Source of the DNA: Saccharomyces paradoxus
Lineage: Eukaryota > Ascomycota > Saccharomycetes > Saccharomycetales > Saccharomycetaceae
Length of the DNA stretch: 64,000 nt
Direction of reading: 5' to 3'
Assembly: GCF_002079055.1 (NCBI RefSeq)
Contig: NC_047499.1
Location: 372,001 to 436,000 of the forward strand
The position numbers were made by a program, and so were the translations under genes. Below are positions 31,329 through 42,047 of this stretch, piece after piece. The stretch's first letter is position 1. Every line of letters starts with the position of its first letter. Under the pieces are notes generated by a model. It was not told the DNA's origin, searched no databases, and saw only the letters and a list, made by a program, of their open reading frames with translations.

Positions 31329-31493
31329 TTTGTTTGTGCTTTGTTTCTTCCTTCTTTTATAAATATAACTGTAAAAACGAGCTGCTATATGGACAGGTAA
31401 AGATGGGAATAAACTTCTTATAGATCTCTTACCAGTTAATACTATTTTGATGGAACCTAGCTCCATACACCTCCATTCTGTTTATACAACTTT

Positions 31494-31499
31494 ACGCGT
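31494..31499. promoter_or_regulatory. MCB element (ACGCGT) in PDS5 promoter
   Basis: ACGCGT, the MBF (Mbp1-Swi6) core site, lies 166 bp upstream of the PDS5 start and is followed at once by a second CGCG core (31500-31503) within TCGCGTC. Cohesion and replication genes are commonly driven by MBF at G1/S; use here is inferred. Confidence 0.6.
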
Positions 31500-31775
31500 C
31501 GCGTCGTGACGTCTTCATAAATCAGATCACCTTTAACGTTTTCACTCCGGGTATTGCACAAACTACCTTGGCGGCTAAATAAATACAAAGATTAGATTTT
31601 TAAAGCAAAGAAAAAAAACATCAACGGAGTAACTAAATGAGGAAGAAATAAGTAGTTGTAGTTGAATTTTCCTTCTTCATGGTGATGCTTGTTATGTGCC
31701 GCATTCAGAAAAAGAGCTTATTGCTCTATTGGGAAATCTGTACTCCGTTTCGATGTTTTTTACGGCGTGTCTTCG

Positions 31776-31781
31776 AAAAAA
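31776..31781 (-). terminator. RNA polymerase III terminator of tRNA-Val
   Basis: Six A on the plus strand, so six T on the transcribed sense, directly after the tRNA 3' end. A run of at least five or six T is the normal Pol III terminator in yeast. Confidence 0.8.
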
Positions 31782-31855
31782 TGATTTCGCCCAGGATCGA
31801 ACTGGGGACGTTCTGCGTGTTAAGCAGATGCCATAACCGACTAGACCACGAAACC
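31782..31855 (-). tRNA. tRNA-Val (anticodon AAC)
   Basis: 74-nt cloverleaf on the minus strand with no intron. The acceptor stem GGTTTCG pairs with CGAAATC with one G-U pair; the discriminator is A. The D loop and A box contain TGGTCTAGTCGG, the anticodon loop is CTTAACACG with anticodon AAC (inosine-modified in vivo), and the T arm/B box is GTTCGATCC. It occupies the PDS5-VPS20 gap, where S. cerevisiae has a tV(AAC) gene, so the locus is conserved. A Ty3-type LTR begins 16 bp upstream of its 5' end. Confidence 0.97.
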
Positions 31856-31942
31856 TGTTATTTTGTGTTAATGTTGTATCTCAAAATGAGATACCTCAAC
31901 ATTACTAGATTTACCAACCTAGACATAAAACATGTATGAAAC

Positions 31943-31982
31943 TGTTGGAATGAAATTCTAATTGTTGGAATGAAATTCTAAT
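31943..31982 (+). repeat. 20-bp tandem duplication at the delta LTR end
   Basis: TGTTGGAATGAAATTCTAAT occurs twice head to tail (31943-31962 and 31963-31982). Because the GAAAC target duplication abuts the first copy, the doubling lies within the element and is not part of the target site. Confidence 0.92.
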
Positions 31983-32280
31983 ATCATCTATTTAATAGTA
32001 TATTATAATATGCGGTGCAAGAGGATGACATAAAGATTGAGAAACAGTCATCCAATCTAATGGAAGCTGAAATGCAAGGATTGATAATGTAATAGGATAA
32101 TGAATGACAACATATAAAAAGAAAGAAGATAAAATAATAACACTATGTAGAACTATCGATTCCCTTTTGTGGATTCCTATATCCTTGAGGAGAACTTCTA
32201 GTATATTCTATATACCTAATATTATAGCCTTTAGTAACAATGGAATCCCAACAATTATCTAATTACCCACATAATTCTCA
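31943..32280 (+). mobile_element. Solo delta LTR of a Ty1/Ty2-type element nested in the sigma LTR
   Basis: A 338-bp solo LTR with the delta start TGTTGGAAT and delta end blocks (GAGGAACTTCTAGTATATTC-type region at 32187-32210, CAATGGAATCCCAACAATTATC at 32238-32259, final TTCTCA). It lies inside the sigma LTR after sigma base 71. A perfect 5-bp target duplication GAAAC flanks it (31938-31942 and 32281-32285). No internal Ty genes are present, so it is the relic of LTR-LTR recombination. Its first 20 bp are duplicated in tandem. Sequence divergence suggests a moderately old insertion, younger than the sigma. Confidence 0.9.
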
Positions 32281-32573
32281 GAAACACGTACGAAACAATA
32301 GTTCCAAAACAGACAAAATTGAGTATACTAGGCAACCTACTTGCCCAAGATGAACCAAACCAACCAAACGTATAAATACCTGAACAATTAGTTTAGATCC
32401 GAGATTCCGCGCTTCCACCCTTTAGTTAGATTCAGATCTTATATAGATTATATAGAATAAGTAACATTCTGTGAATCACGTTAATAATAAGTCTGACAAC
32501 AAGTTACTCTCCTAAACGACTTTAGGATTGTCAAGACATCCGGTATTACTAGAGCCCGTAGTAAAACAGTTAA

Positions 32574-33905
32574 TTTGTTATGGTTGAAACTGCATAATGT
32601 ACCTTGATAGTAACAACTATGTCGCAGATGAAACGCTAGCGATTACTTAAAAGGGTAATCGTCAATTGCATCTGAAACGACCGAAGACACATTGTCTGTC
32701 TCAAACAGTATTAAATCAACATATATAAATACTAGCACTCCAGGAAACTACAATCCAAGATGCGATATATATAGAAATAGAAGAAGAACAAGTTTAAGTT
32801 TAGATCTGAAGTTCCTCTAACACTTGGATAAGCAAGTTCGCTACGTGACATTAATTTTTTTGCATCCTTGTATTTTTATGGGCTAGATAATCTATAAAAT
32901 CACCTAGCGAAATCCATAGTATATTTATTACTTCTTTTTTCAGATCAGTCGTAAGGAAAATTTTCTTCCTAATGATAAAACTTCTTCATTCTTTCTAAAA
33001 GGAGAAAATGCTGCTTCCAATATACGGCATAAGTAGCATATCCAATTTTCCTTTGAAACACCGCCGATATTTCGTGGAATAGTGATGTTTTATTGTATGA
33101 CTATCGAATGGTCCTGCAGATATGAATACTATTTTGTTTCACTTTAAATTTAGGGTAATTCACTGTCTCAGGATAAATATTAGGGAAAAAAAGCATTGTT
33201 CCGGGAACTTCTGCACCTTAATGCTACTTTTGACGTTTTGGAAGCCTATTCTCTCACATGTTGTTGATAATTAGTAACTAGGTTTTGGTATTGATTAAGA
33301 AAAAGCAGATTTTCTTAAAATATATAAGAGAGATATACAAAACACATGCCGGTTGGTCATATTTAACATGACCAATATGACAACGACGAGACCATTTACT
33401 ATTGTTTCAATGTAACGACTCATATCCTTGTATATGTAAATGTCAAGTCAATCATTCTGGTAATAGATCTTTGACTTTACTGCACCTACGTTATTACATA
33501 GTCGCATATCGTTCTCCATCCTGAAGCATTAATGACGTATTTCGTCTGATTACCTTTCATATGATCACAAATTGATTAGCTACGAAGAGTAATAGATTAC
33601 TATTCTAACGCATGTTCATGGTGTTTCCTCATGTAGTCTCCATGCCCAAAAAAAATGGAACCCCTTCCCTGGAACTAAAGAAAATTGATTCTCTGATCCG
33701 TACTTATTCCCAATGCAATTTTAAAGGATCTATAATTGATATGAGGTATTTTAATGACTATTTGTCACGTTCCGGTTTAACTCTAAATGTGCTATATAAA
33801 CTCAGTATTCAGTTTTTAAAATACTAATTAAAATCTATCAAACGAAGTCTTGGGGTTCTTGTTTATGTTCTCATTTTACTTTATTTTGAAGCTACATATA
33901 GATAT
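32574..33905. other. Gene-poor AT-rich region between the LTR cluster and VPS20
   Basis: About 1.3 kb without a recognised gene. The first part (32575-32850) contains a TATA-like CATATATAAATAC and is flanked by TTAAT on both sides, so it may be a further decayed insertion (see findings). A 71-codon plus-strand frame at 33612-33827 contains plausible-looking peptide sequence but no family I recognise. The last 80 bp should hold the VPS20 3' end. Confidence 0.5.
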
Positions 33906-34571
33906 TCAGGACAGTAATGCTAAAGGTTCCTTAGTGTCTGACTTCTCCTCTGTCGCCAATTCCTCCCTCTCTTTTTGCTCGGCTTGTTCTCGTTGAGACA
34001 ATGATGGTAAACCCTCCGTTGACGGCATGTTAACTACTCCTGCGTTATTCTTCTTTTCGGGATCGAGTTCGCTTTCTAGAGCATCCAATTCCTTATCTAG
34101 ATCATCTTCATAGTTGCTTGTTCCGACCACACTTCTAGATAATGTCTCGTTGATTTCATTTTGATAAGCAATTTGATCCTGTACATCGTCCATTAACTCA
34201 TCAACGTTCCTAAATTCTTTGTTCAGTTTTTTCAAGATTTCATTCCCGTTTTTCAATCCATTCACAAATTGCTTTTCAACCATTTTAAACTCAAGTGTTG
34301 ATACCATGTTTTCCAAATTTACAAGCTGATCTGAAGCCTGCTGCAACAAATGTTCCTGATAATGTATTCTTTTCAGTAAGAATCGTACCTTCATGTTAGA
34401 TTTGTAGTTTCCAGGATTTTTTCGTATTAAATCTTTCAGTTGACCCTTTTCTACTGAAATCAAATTATCTGTCCTTCTCGTAAATTTATGAATTTCATCT
34501 TTAGATCGTTTTACTTCTAGGATTGCCCTGTCTGTCTTGGTTATATGCACTTTACTACTTTTCTGGCCCAT
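33906..34571 (-). CDS. VPS20: ESCRT-III subunit Vps20 (CHMP6)
   Basis: Initiates ESCRT-III assembly on endosomes by linking ESCRT-II (Vps25) to Snf7, for sorting of cargo into multivesicular bodies. The 221-residue protein equals the S. cerevisiae length. MGQKSSKV supplies the N-myristoylation signal (Gly2). The core is a helical, basic N-terminal half with coiled coils (about 10-150), followed by an acidic C-terminal half including SNYEDDLDKELDALESEL, the MIT-interacting type motif. The gene is tandem with the tRNA/LTR region upstream of PDS5. Confidence 0.95.
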   Translation of the reverse strand: MGQKSSKVHITKTDRAILEVKRSKDEIHKFTRRTDNLISVEKGQLKDLIRKNPGNYKSNMKVRFLLKRIHYQEHLLQQASDQLVNLENMVSTLEFKMVEKQFVNGLKNGNEILKKLNKEFRNVDELMDDVQDQIAYQNEINETLSRSVVGTSNYEDDLDKELDALESELDPEKKNNAGVVNMPSTEGLPSLSQREQAEQKEREELATEEKSDTKEPLALLS

Positions 34572-34934
34572 TCGATATATACAAAAACACCGAGTTGAGT
34601 TAGTTCAGCGGTCTGTGTTTTACTTCCAAACTAAATTACGTAAGTTTTGTTTTTTTTTCTATACAGTATATTGTTTCCTGGAGAGAGTAATTGAAATTCG
34701 GTCTTTCTGCTCTCCGGGATTCAGTTTATGTAGAAGAAACACGAACGATAGTGAAGAGGGTAAAAGGTTACGAATGAAAAACGAACACTGCGTGACAAAA
34801 TCGCAACTGTTGCGACTACAGGCAGAATTGATTGTTAATGTTCTCTATCTATTACTTCTAGATTTCTACGTAAGTTTGCTCATCCATATACAAGAATATT
34901 GCTTCTTAGGTACTGCGTAGATATGTTACGTCAT
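34572..34934. other. VPS20-CTF18 intergenic region
   Basis: About 360 bp between the VPS20 start and the CTF18 stop (both minus strand). It holds the VPS20 promoter and the CTF18 3' end. A 127-codon plus-strand frame running from inside VPS20 across this gap is low-complexity and has no recognisable product. Confidence 0.45.
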
Positions 34935-37160
34935 TTATTCCCACAGGTTATTCCAAGTCACATTCTTTCTGACAGCGTTGGAGAACCCTTCATTGTATTT
35001 CACCCATATTTTAACCGCTTGATTGCTATCATCTGCCCGATCCATTTTGTCTGATCCAGTATCCCTTTGTGCTTCTTCGGATTCCTGAGTTGGCTTCAAT
35101 AATCCGTACTGATTCTTGAAAAAGTCGATTGTACTCGAGGAAGAATTTAATCCAGTTTTAACCTTTTTGGTGTGCATTTCCTGTGACTGTAATCTGTCCT
35201 CAGTTACTTGGTCTATATGCCTCTTCTTAGCCCTATTTTCCTCGATCTTTGCTAATAGCGAGCTCAAATTATTAGGCCGTTTATGTTGGACTTCGTTGAT
35301 ATGTTTTGGGTTTAGCAATACAACTTCATCGATTGGAGGATCGATTGTTAGACCGCCCCTTGCATCAAATCCTTCCGACCGATTTTGGATCAGATTAAGT
35401 TGAAAGCTTTTCAGTAATTGGACCAGTGTCTCCATGATGGCTTGTTTGAGTTTCAGATTCCTTACCTTGTTAAAATCAGATGAAATCATCGAATCTATAT
35501 ACGGTAATACTTCGAAGATTAACGATTTTTTATCGGTAAAACTAGCCACCAAAGGTGATTGAACAGAGATATGTCTCATAATTAAATCAACTATATCTGA
35601 GTTGGCCCGTTTTAATTCTCTTTGTTCGTACTCGCTGTTTTTCATTCTGATATCAGCTTTGTTTGCAATATCGCCAAATGTTTGGAAGAAGACTAGGGGC
35701 ACAAGTGCAGAGTAACGTAACAGTTCGCCATTATGCGCATACATTGATTGGTACATTAAATCATGGAAGAATAGCCAATCTGAAATGTTTGCTGGCTTTC
35801 TTATACCATTGTCAGAATACTTTACGTGGGGAAAGATATTAAAACAGCCTTGTAATATCCTGTCAGAGTTACCATTAAGTTCTACTTGGTTTAGTAATTC
35901 ATAAAATTGATCCTTTATATCACGATGTGGATCTTTTCTAAACAACTGATTCACGATTTTAAACCAGGATATAGGGGAGTCTTTGATGGATGACTCCCAC
36001 ACATTCTTGCTGCAACTGGATTTATGCGTATCATCAGAATTTCTTGGATCAATATTCGAGGCTAAGAATTGCAAATTGTTTATACAGTTCCTTATATCAC
36101 CTTGAGCCAAGTCAATCAAATCATTAATTGCTTTTATAGGAATATTCATGTTTTCTTTATGACAGATAAGGTTCAGTCGTTCTTGTAGAGTACTATCAGA
36201 GGGTCTTTTCACAGTAACAATTTCACAGAATGGTTTTAGCTTTTCCAAAGGAGGAGCATACAGATTATTACAAATACAAATTATAGGTCGCGTAAGCAGT
36301 GCAGATCTTTTCTTTTTGCGTTTTTTGTCCTTCTTGCTTGGCTGACCAAACAGCAGTTTATTAGTGGCTTTAATGTCGTTTTGCATAATGTCAACTAAAA
36401 TTCTAATAAATCCACTTTCGATGCTTCCATCAATCTCATCCGCCACTAGGCAAACAGGATTTGTATCGAAAGTATGATTGAATAAAAGGTTATGTATTTT
36501 CTCTTTTACCATAGGGCCAGCCCTTTCATCACTTGCATTGATTTCTGAGACAGAAAACCCTGATTGTTTGGCAATAACGTGGGCCACTGAGGTTTTACCT
36601 ATTCCTGGTGGGCCATGTAGTAGCAAAATCTTTTTTTGTGGCCTTTTTAATGGATCCAGTTCCATATTATTCTCCTCATTCTCGGTAGGCAATTTGGGTA
36701 ACTGCTCTTTAAATACAGCAGGCGTCCATTGTCTTAACCAACCTAACATTCTCCTATTAGTCTTTTCATTTCCAACTAAATCTAGGAATTTTTTGGGACG
36801 CCATTTCTCTACCCAGAGTGTGTCACTGCCTATCTTGCTGGTTCTAGTAGAACTCTTCTGTACATTAGCGCAGTCCTCACTAGATGCATTAATTTTGTCC
36901 AACAAGTAGTTTATATTGATGCCGTATGTATCATCCGTTCTCCAAACAATATCTGGGTTAGTGTATAGACTTATATTCTCAGTCGCTAATTTCACAGGTT
37001 TCTTCTTTAATTGAACCGTTTCACCAGTACTTGATACGAACGCGTGAATATCTTGCTCATTAATACCAATTTCCTTATCACCAGGGGCTCGTTCTATATC
37101 ACCAGTATCGAAAAGGGAACTTCTTCCTAATGAACCAATGAATGGTGCAGTATCAACCAT
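34935..37160 (-). CDS. CTF18: Alternative clamp-loader large subunit Ctf18
   Basis: Large subunit of the Ctf18-RFC complex (with Ctf8, Dcc1, Rfc2-5) that loads or unloads PCNA and supports cohesion and the replication checkpoint. From MVDTAPFIGS it is 741 residues, as in S. cerevisiae; eleven upstream in-frame codons are not supported. Walker A LLHGPPGIGKTS is near residues 181-192, Walker B CLVADEIDGS near 237-246, followed by sensor-type RPIICICNN. The short conserved C terminus (NVTWNNLWE) is the segment contacting Ctf8-Dcc1 in the family. Confidence 0.96.
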   Translation of the reverse strand: MVDTAPFIGSLGRSSLFDTGDIERAPGDKEIGINEQDIHAFVSSTGETVQLKKKPVKLATENISLYTNPDIVWRTDDTYGININYLLDKINASSEDCANVQKSSTRTSKIGSDTLWVEKWRPKKFLDLVGNEKTNRRMLGWLRQWTPAVFKEQLPKLPTENEENNMELDPLKRPQKKILLLHGPPGIGKTSVAHVIAKQSGFSVSEINASDERAGPMVKEKIHNLLFNHTFDTNPVCLVADEIDGSIESGFIRILVDIMQNDIKATNKLLFGQPSKKDKKRKKKRSALLTRPIICICNNLYAPPLEKLKPFCEIVTVKRPSDSTLQERLNLICHKENMNIPIKAINDLIDLAQGDIRNCINNLQFLASNIDPRNSDDTHKSSCSKNVWESSIKDSPISWFKIVNQLFRKDPHRDIKDQFYELLNQVELNGNSDRILQGCFNIFPHVKYSDNGIRKPANISDWLFFHDLMYQSMYAHNGELLRYSALVPLVFFQTFGDIANKADIRMKNSEYEQRELKRANSDIVDLIMRHISVQSPLVASFTDKKSLIFEVLPYIDSMISSDFNKVRNLKLKQAIMETLVQLLKSFQLNLIQNRSEGFDARGGLTIDPPIDEVVLLNPKHINEVQHKRPNNLSSLLAKIEENRAKKRHIDQVTEDRLQSQEMHTKKVKTGLNSSSSTIDFFKNQYGLLKPTQESEEAQRDTGSDKMDRADDSNQAVKIWVKYNEGFSNAVRKNVTWNNLWE

Positions 37161-37421
37161 GATTCTTGCCCTTACATCTGTCCCTTGCGTCAAATAGTGT
37201 ACCAGCTAGGTTTAAAATACCTGAAACCATGTTTATTTACGTGTTAGATGTCCCGTACAACGCGACTGGCTAGTTCTTTTTTTTTCCACTTTTTTTTTTC
37301 AACGTTGATCAACAATAAATTGGTACATCGTCCTTTGTTTGTGTCTTAAGTGTCCTTTTCTAGTAAACTGCTTGACCAGCACCTGTAGCATCAAATCAGA
37401 CTTTCACTACCCCAAAACACA
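37161..37421. promoter_or_regulatory. CTF18-SEC14 divergent promoter
   Basis: 261 bp between the divergent start codons. It contains a poly(dA:dT) tract (about 37277-37300) and an MCB-like ACGCGA near 37259, one base from the MBF core, which could serve CTF18. Assignment is tentative. Confidence 0.4.
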
Positions 37422-38493
<1,072 letters not shown>

Positions 38494-39131
38494 TATTATT
38501 TAAAGACATTTTTTTTTCGAGAAAGAAAAGAGGAGTTATAAGTTACAATAATTGACAACTAAGATAAGTAAAAAGCATGCTTATTTACTCTCTTCTACTT
38601 TTTTGAATAGGCATAGTTCACACTTTTATCTCCTTAGTTTGTACTACTCTTATTATTACTTTTTTTCACTCAGCTATTTGCTTACCTTATTATTTTGTAT
38701 TTTTTTTACCGTCTTTGGTGTCTTTTTCTGCAGTCATACCTTGATTTTAGTTTTTTTGTAGGCAGTTATATACATTTATTTTATAGAATACATATGCACG
38801 TATTAAACAATAAGAAGAACATAAGTAAAATGAAACTTTATTATGCATTTAAATGCGCTCGTAAGGAGTATACATTACAAATACAGCGGTAGCCATATTC
38901 GGTTGCAACATGTTTAAGCAAAGAGGTTAGTAGGTGAGAATATCGAGTTTTTGTCCTGTTATTGTATAATGTAATGGTAGATCGTTCTGAGGAGGTAAAA
39001 AAGATTTCTACAGTACAATTATGCAAATTGCGAGCCTACCTTGAATACATCTAGAAGCACCCACTTCGTTGTTGGGCCGTCCTTGCATCGCAAGCTAAGT
39101 TTAACATTTCACTTTAACGAAGGCCACAGTT
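38494..39131. other. SEC14-NAM7 convergent intergenic region
   Basis: About 640 bp between convergent stop codons, very AT-rich with T-runs near 38510, 38660 and 38700. It contains a 10/11 ORC-like match (ATATACATTTA, near 38766-38776). No ORF or RNA gene that I would support. Confidence 0.45.
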
Positions 39132-42047
39132 TTATATCCCTAAATTGCTGAAGTCTTTTGACAATTCATGCTTTTGTTCTTCTCTCTGTAGCTCCCTCGC
39201 AAAATTAGAGTTCAAATGAGAAGCCTCCTCCTGGTATAGATTCCTGTCGTCTATTTCATTGCGATTCTGCTTCTGAGAAAAAGCGCTTTTGAAGTTTTCA
39301 AAATTCCAATATTCATTATTAATGTAAGAAGAAAGCTCTGTGTTATCAACAAAAGCATTACTAAAATTACCAATTTGTCCGCTGAATGACATCATACTTT
39401 GTGCATCGAAATCCTGGAATTTTGGAAAGTCACCCATCTCAGACTCTACGTTAAATTGAGGATTTATTGGCCGTTCAGTCTTTCTTGGCTGAGGGCGAAC
39501 TAATTGAACAGTGCATAACTGTAAGTTATCCAATGTACCTTCGACTAAACATCCTTTTTCTCTAAAGTGAATTAACAGATGGTTCCATAATGTGTTTCTT
39601 GCTAAAGATCTAGGATTACCAAGAATGACTAGACCATATTTGGCACGGGTTAGGCCCACGTTCAAACGACGAGGGTCACGTAAGAAACCTATGGCCTGTT
39701 GTTCATTGGCACGGACGCACGATAAGATGATGTAATCCTTTTCACGACCTTGGAATGCGTCAACTGAAGCAACTTCTACCTTGATATACAAATCCTTATC
39801 CAAGGAACCATTCATTTGCATATACTGTAAAATATAAGCTCTTTGTCCCTCATATGGTGTAATAACACCAATTTGCTCGGGCTTAACACCGTCTCTGAAA
39901 AGTTTAGTAATGATTCGCTCACAGTTCATGGCTTCGATTCTGTTCAAGAAGGAAGTACCGTTAGCGGAAATCTCCTCTCTACCGTAATTGGCCCAGAACA
40001 TCATTGGTATACCACGAATTGGCCATGGAAATTTACTATTGGGAACGGTACGCTGCTCGATCGTTACACCATTTTGTAGGCTGCCTTCATAAAACATGTT
40101 ACTCGGGAACTCACTCAAATAAGGGTTCATACGATATTGAACTTCCAAACGAATTGGTACGTGACCTAGAGAGATTAATCTCTCGAAAAGGGACTGTTTC
40201 AAACCGGCGTCTGCAGCCTTTCGTTCTAATATGACCGGGCCCAATTGCTGGTGATCACCAACAAGTATAACTTGTTTGGCGCCTTTAACAATTGGGATTA
40301 AACATTCCGGCTCAGAAGCTTGAGTACTTTCATCAATCAACACGGTCCTGAATTTAGTGTCTAAGCGCTTATCACCAGCACCAACACATGTGCAACATAC
40401 AACGTCTGCCTTATTTAGAATTTCAGCCTCTGTTTTCCTTACTAATTTGACAAATCGTTTTGTATCAGAAGCGGATAATTCGCCAACTTCATCCTTTAGC
40501 TTTAATAGGTTTTTTAATTCCCCTTTAGCACCACGGCCAACCAAATTATGCAAAGCTAAGTTGGAGACTGAACTTTCAACGTCTTCCCTACTCTTTGCAG
40601 TAAGTCTAACAACTTTCAAACCCAAGTCACGCAATTTGGCCGCCAAATGATCCACAGCAACGTTGGATGGGGCGCACACCAATATCCTATCCTTGTGTAT
40701 TTTGGAAAGATGATATACTATCGTTGCAGAAGTAACTGTTTTACCAGTACCTGGAGGGCCTTGAATTAAAGATAATGGGCGTTGCAAGACATGGCTAACG
40801 GCGTTGGACTGAGATGAGTTTAATTGAGCAAAATTCAGAATCGAGAACTCCTTTGGTAATGGGACGTCAAATGAAATGTCAACCACTTGATGGCCTAAAA
40901 TTTTATAGTACAAATAACCTGAAATGGATTTTTTATCAATGGCAAATTTTTTCAACGCATCTTGCATCCTGTCATAAGAAGTACCTTTCCAGATGAACTC
41001 AGCAGTAAAACCAGTGGTCAAGTGCGTTGGCGGTGAAGTTTTACTTGGTTTTAACTCCAACGTGAATGTATCCTGGAAGCTATTTGGCAAGCGAACAATG
41101 TAACCACGACCTTCCCAGTCAGGATGTTGCATGCCAGAGTACCATAATATCATTTCATCACCGATGGCAACTTTTAACTCATTAGATTCGAAAGTAGATA
41201 AAGTGAAAGATGCTAAATGCCTGTTATTTAAAGCTAAGGACCACGAAACAGAAATATGTTCCAAAGCTTGAGATTCCTTGAGTTGTTTATCGTAGTCAGC
41301 CTCTAATTTAATTAAAGGTCCGTAAGATCTTTGGTATTCATAGGCGTCTTGATATCTTAATAATAAAGGTGGAATTGCTTCTTGTTCCTCAGGGGCGTCA
41401 ATATCGTTAATCGTGGCATCTTTATTAGATCTCCATTTTGCCTCCAATTTGGAAATTTGGCTGGGCGTGATTAGGCGAGCCTTCAATTTCTCCTCTTCAG
41501 TAGGTTGTTCTGCGACCCATGATAAAAGTTGTCTATCTTCAATTAAGGGTTGCCATTGATCAGTATCCCAGTTTGCATTTTTCGTCTGGGCACAAGGTAT
41601 TCTACAAAGTAAAACAACCACAGCCTCACTTTTAGCGGAAACAAATCCCAGCAAAAACACGTTCTTGCGTCCACAATTATAACATTCCAATACGGTATCC
41701 CCTAAGTCGGATTCTGGATGTAACGAAACCACGTTATGGTGAGATAAAACTAAGTGATTAATAATGTGAGAACTACTTGTACCGTTTTTAGTGTTACAAA
41801 ACCATTTCTTACATGAATTACATTTGATGACACACTTTGCAGAATCTATGCCACAATACGCACATGAATTGTCGGAAGCTGATGCAGAACGGAATCCAGT
41901 GTCAGTGATTTGAGCCTCTTCGAACAGCTGATTATCCACATCGTCATCTTCCACCAAGGTGGAATTTAGTTGTGTTGCAGGTTGGACATTTACATCAGAG
42001 GGAGAGTTTGATATATCATAAGGAGTGTGAGAACCGGAACCGACCAT
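39132..42047 (-). CDS. NAM7: RNA helicase Nam7/Upf1 of nonsense-mediated decay
   Basis: ATP-dependent RNA helicase central to nonsense-mediated mRNA decay, with Nmd2 and Upf3, in the cytoplasm. From MVGSGSHTPYD it is 971 residues, as in S. cerevisiae; 52 upstream in-frame codons are leader. The N-terminal CH domain (about 60-150) has the zinc-binding CAYCGIDSAKCVIKCNSCKKWFC pattern. Superfamily 1 helicase motifs: Walker [10 protein letters not shown] near 428-436, DEST Walker B (LIDESTQAS), then QYRMNPYLSEFPS and VDAFQGREKDYIILS. The C-terminal tail is Gln/Asn-rich. Almost identical to S. cerevisiae, so under strong constraint. Confidence 0.97.
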   Translation of the reverse strand: MVGSGSHTPYDISNSPSDVNVQPATQLNSTLVEDDDVDNQLFEEAQITDTGFRSASASDNSCAYCGIDSAKCVIKCNSCKKWFCNTKNGTSSSHIINHLVLSHHNVVSLHPESDLGDTVLECYNCGRKNVFLLGFVSAKSEAVVVLLCRIPCAQTKNANWDTDQWQPLIEDRQLLSWVAEQPTEEEKLKARLITPSQISKLEAKWRSNKDATINDIDAPEEQEAIPPLLLRYQDAYEYQRSYGPLIKLEADYDKQLKESQALEHISVSWSLALNNRHLASFTLSTFESNELKVAIGDEMILWYSGMQHPDWEGRGYIVRLPNSFQDTFTLELKPSKTSPPTHLTTGFTAEFIWKGTSYDRMQDALKKFAIDKKSISGYLYYKILGHQVVDISFDVPLPKEFSILNFAQLNSSQSNAVSHVLQRPLSLIQGPPGTGKTVTSATIVYHLSKIHKDRILVCAPSNVAVDHLAAKLRDLGLKVVRLTAKSREDVESSVSNLALHNLVGRGAKGELKNLLKLKDEVGELSASDTKRFVKLVRKTEAEILNKADVVCCTCVGAGDKRLDTKFRTVLIDESTQASEPECLIPIVKGAKQVILVGDHQQLGPVILERKAADAGLKQSLFERLISLGHVPIRLEVQYRMNPYLSEFPSNMFYEGSLQNGVTIEQRTVPNSKFPWPIRGIPMMFWANYGREEISANGTSFLNRIEAMNCERIITKLFRDGVKPEQIGVITPYEGQRAYILQYMQMNGSLDKDLYIKVEVASVDAFQGREKDYIILSCVRANEQQAIGFLRDPRRLNVGLTRAKYGLVILGNPRSLARNTLWNHLLIHFREKGCLVEGTLDNLQLCTVQLVRPQPRKTERPINPQFNVESEMGDFPKFQDFDAQSMMSFSGQIGNFSNAFVDNTELSSYINNEYWNFENFKSAFSQKQNRNEIDDRNLYQEEASHLNSNFARELQREEQKHELSKDFSNLGI

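Larger units (their letters stand above)
31872..32568 (+). mobile_element. Solo sigma LTR of a Ty3-family retrotransposon, interrupted by a delta LTR
   Basis: An old solo LTR with no internal Ty3 genes left. It starts TGTTGTATCTCAAAATGAGAT, the sigma 5' end, and after the inserted delta resumes with sigma-typical blocks (32377-32425, including TTAGTTTAGATCCGAGATTC) and ends near GCCCGTAGTAAAACA. It begins 16 bp upstream of tRNA-Val, the classical Ty3 integration position at a Pol III start site. Both ends are flanked by the 5-bp target duplication GTTAA (31867-31871 and 32569-32573). Without the insertion it is about 354 bp, close to the normal sigma size. It clearly predates the delta insertion. 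Confidence 0.9.

Noticed and set aside
31329-31466. Possible 46-residue N-terminal extension of Pds5 resembling a presequence
   Set aside because: The protein start known for the family aligns with the internal ATG at 31328, and the extension includes promoter sequence.
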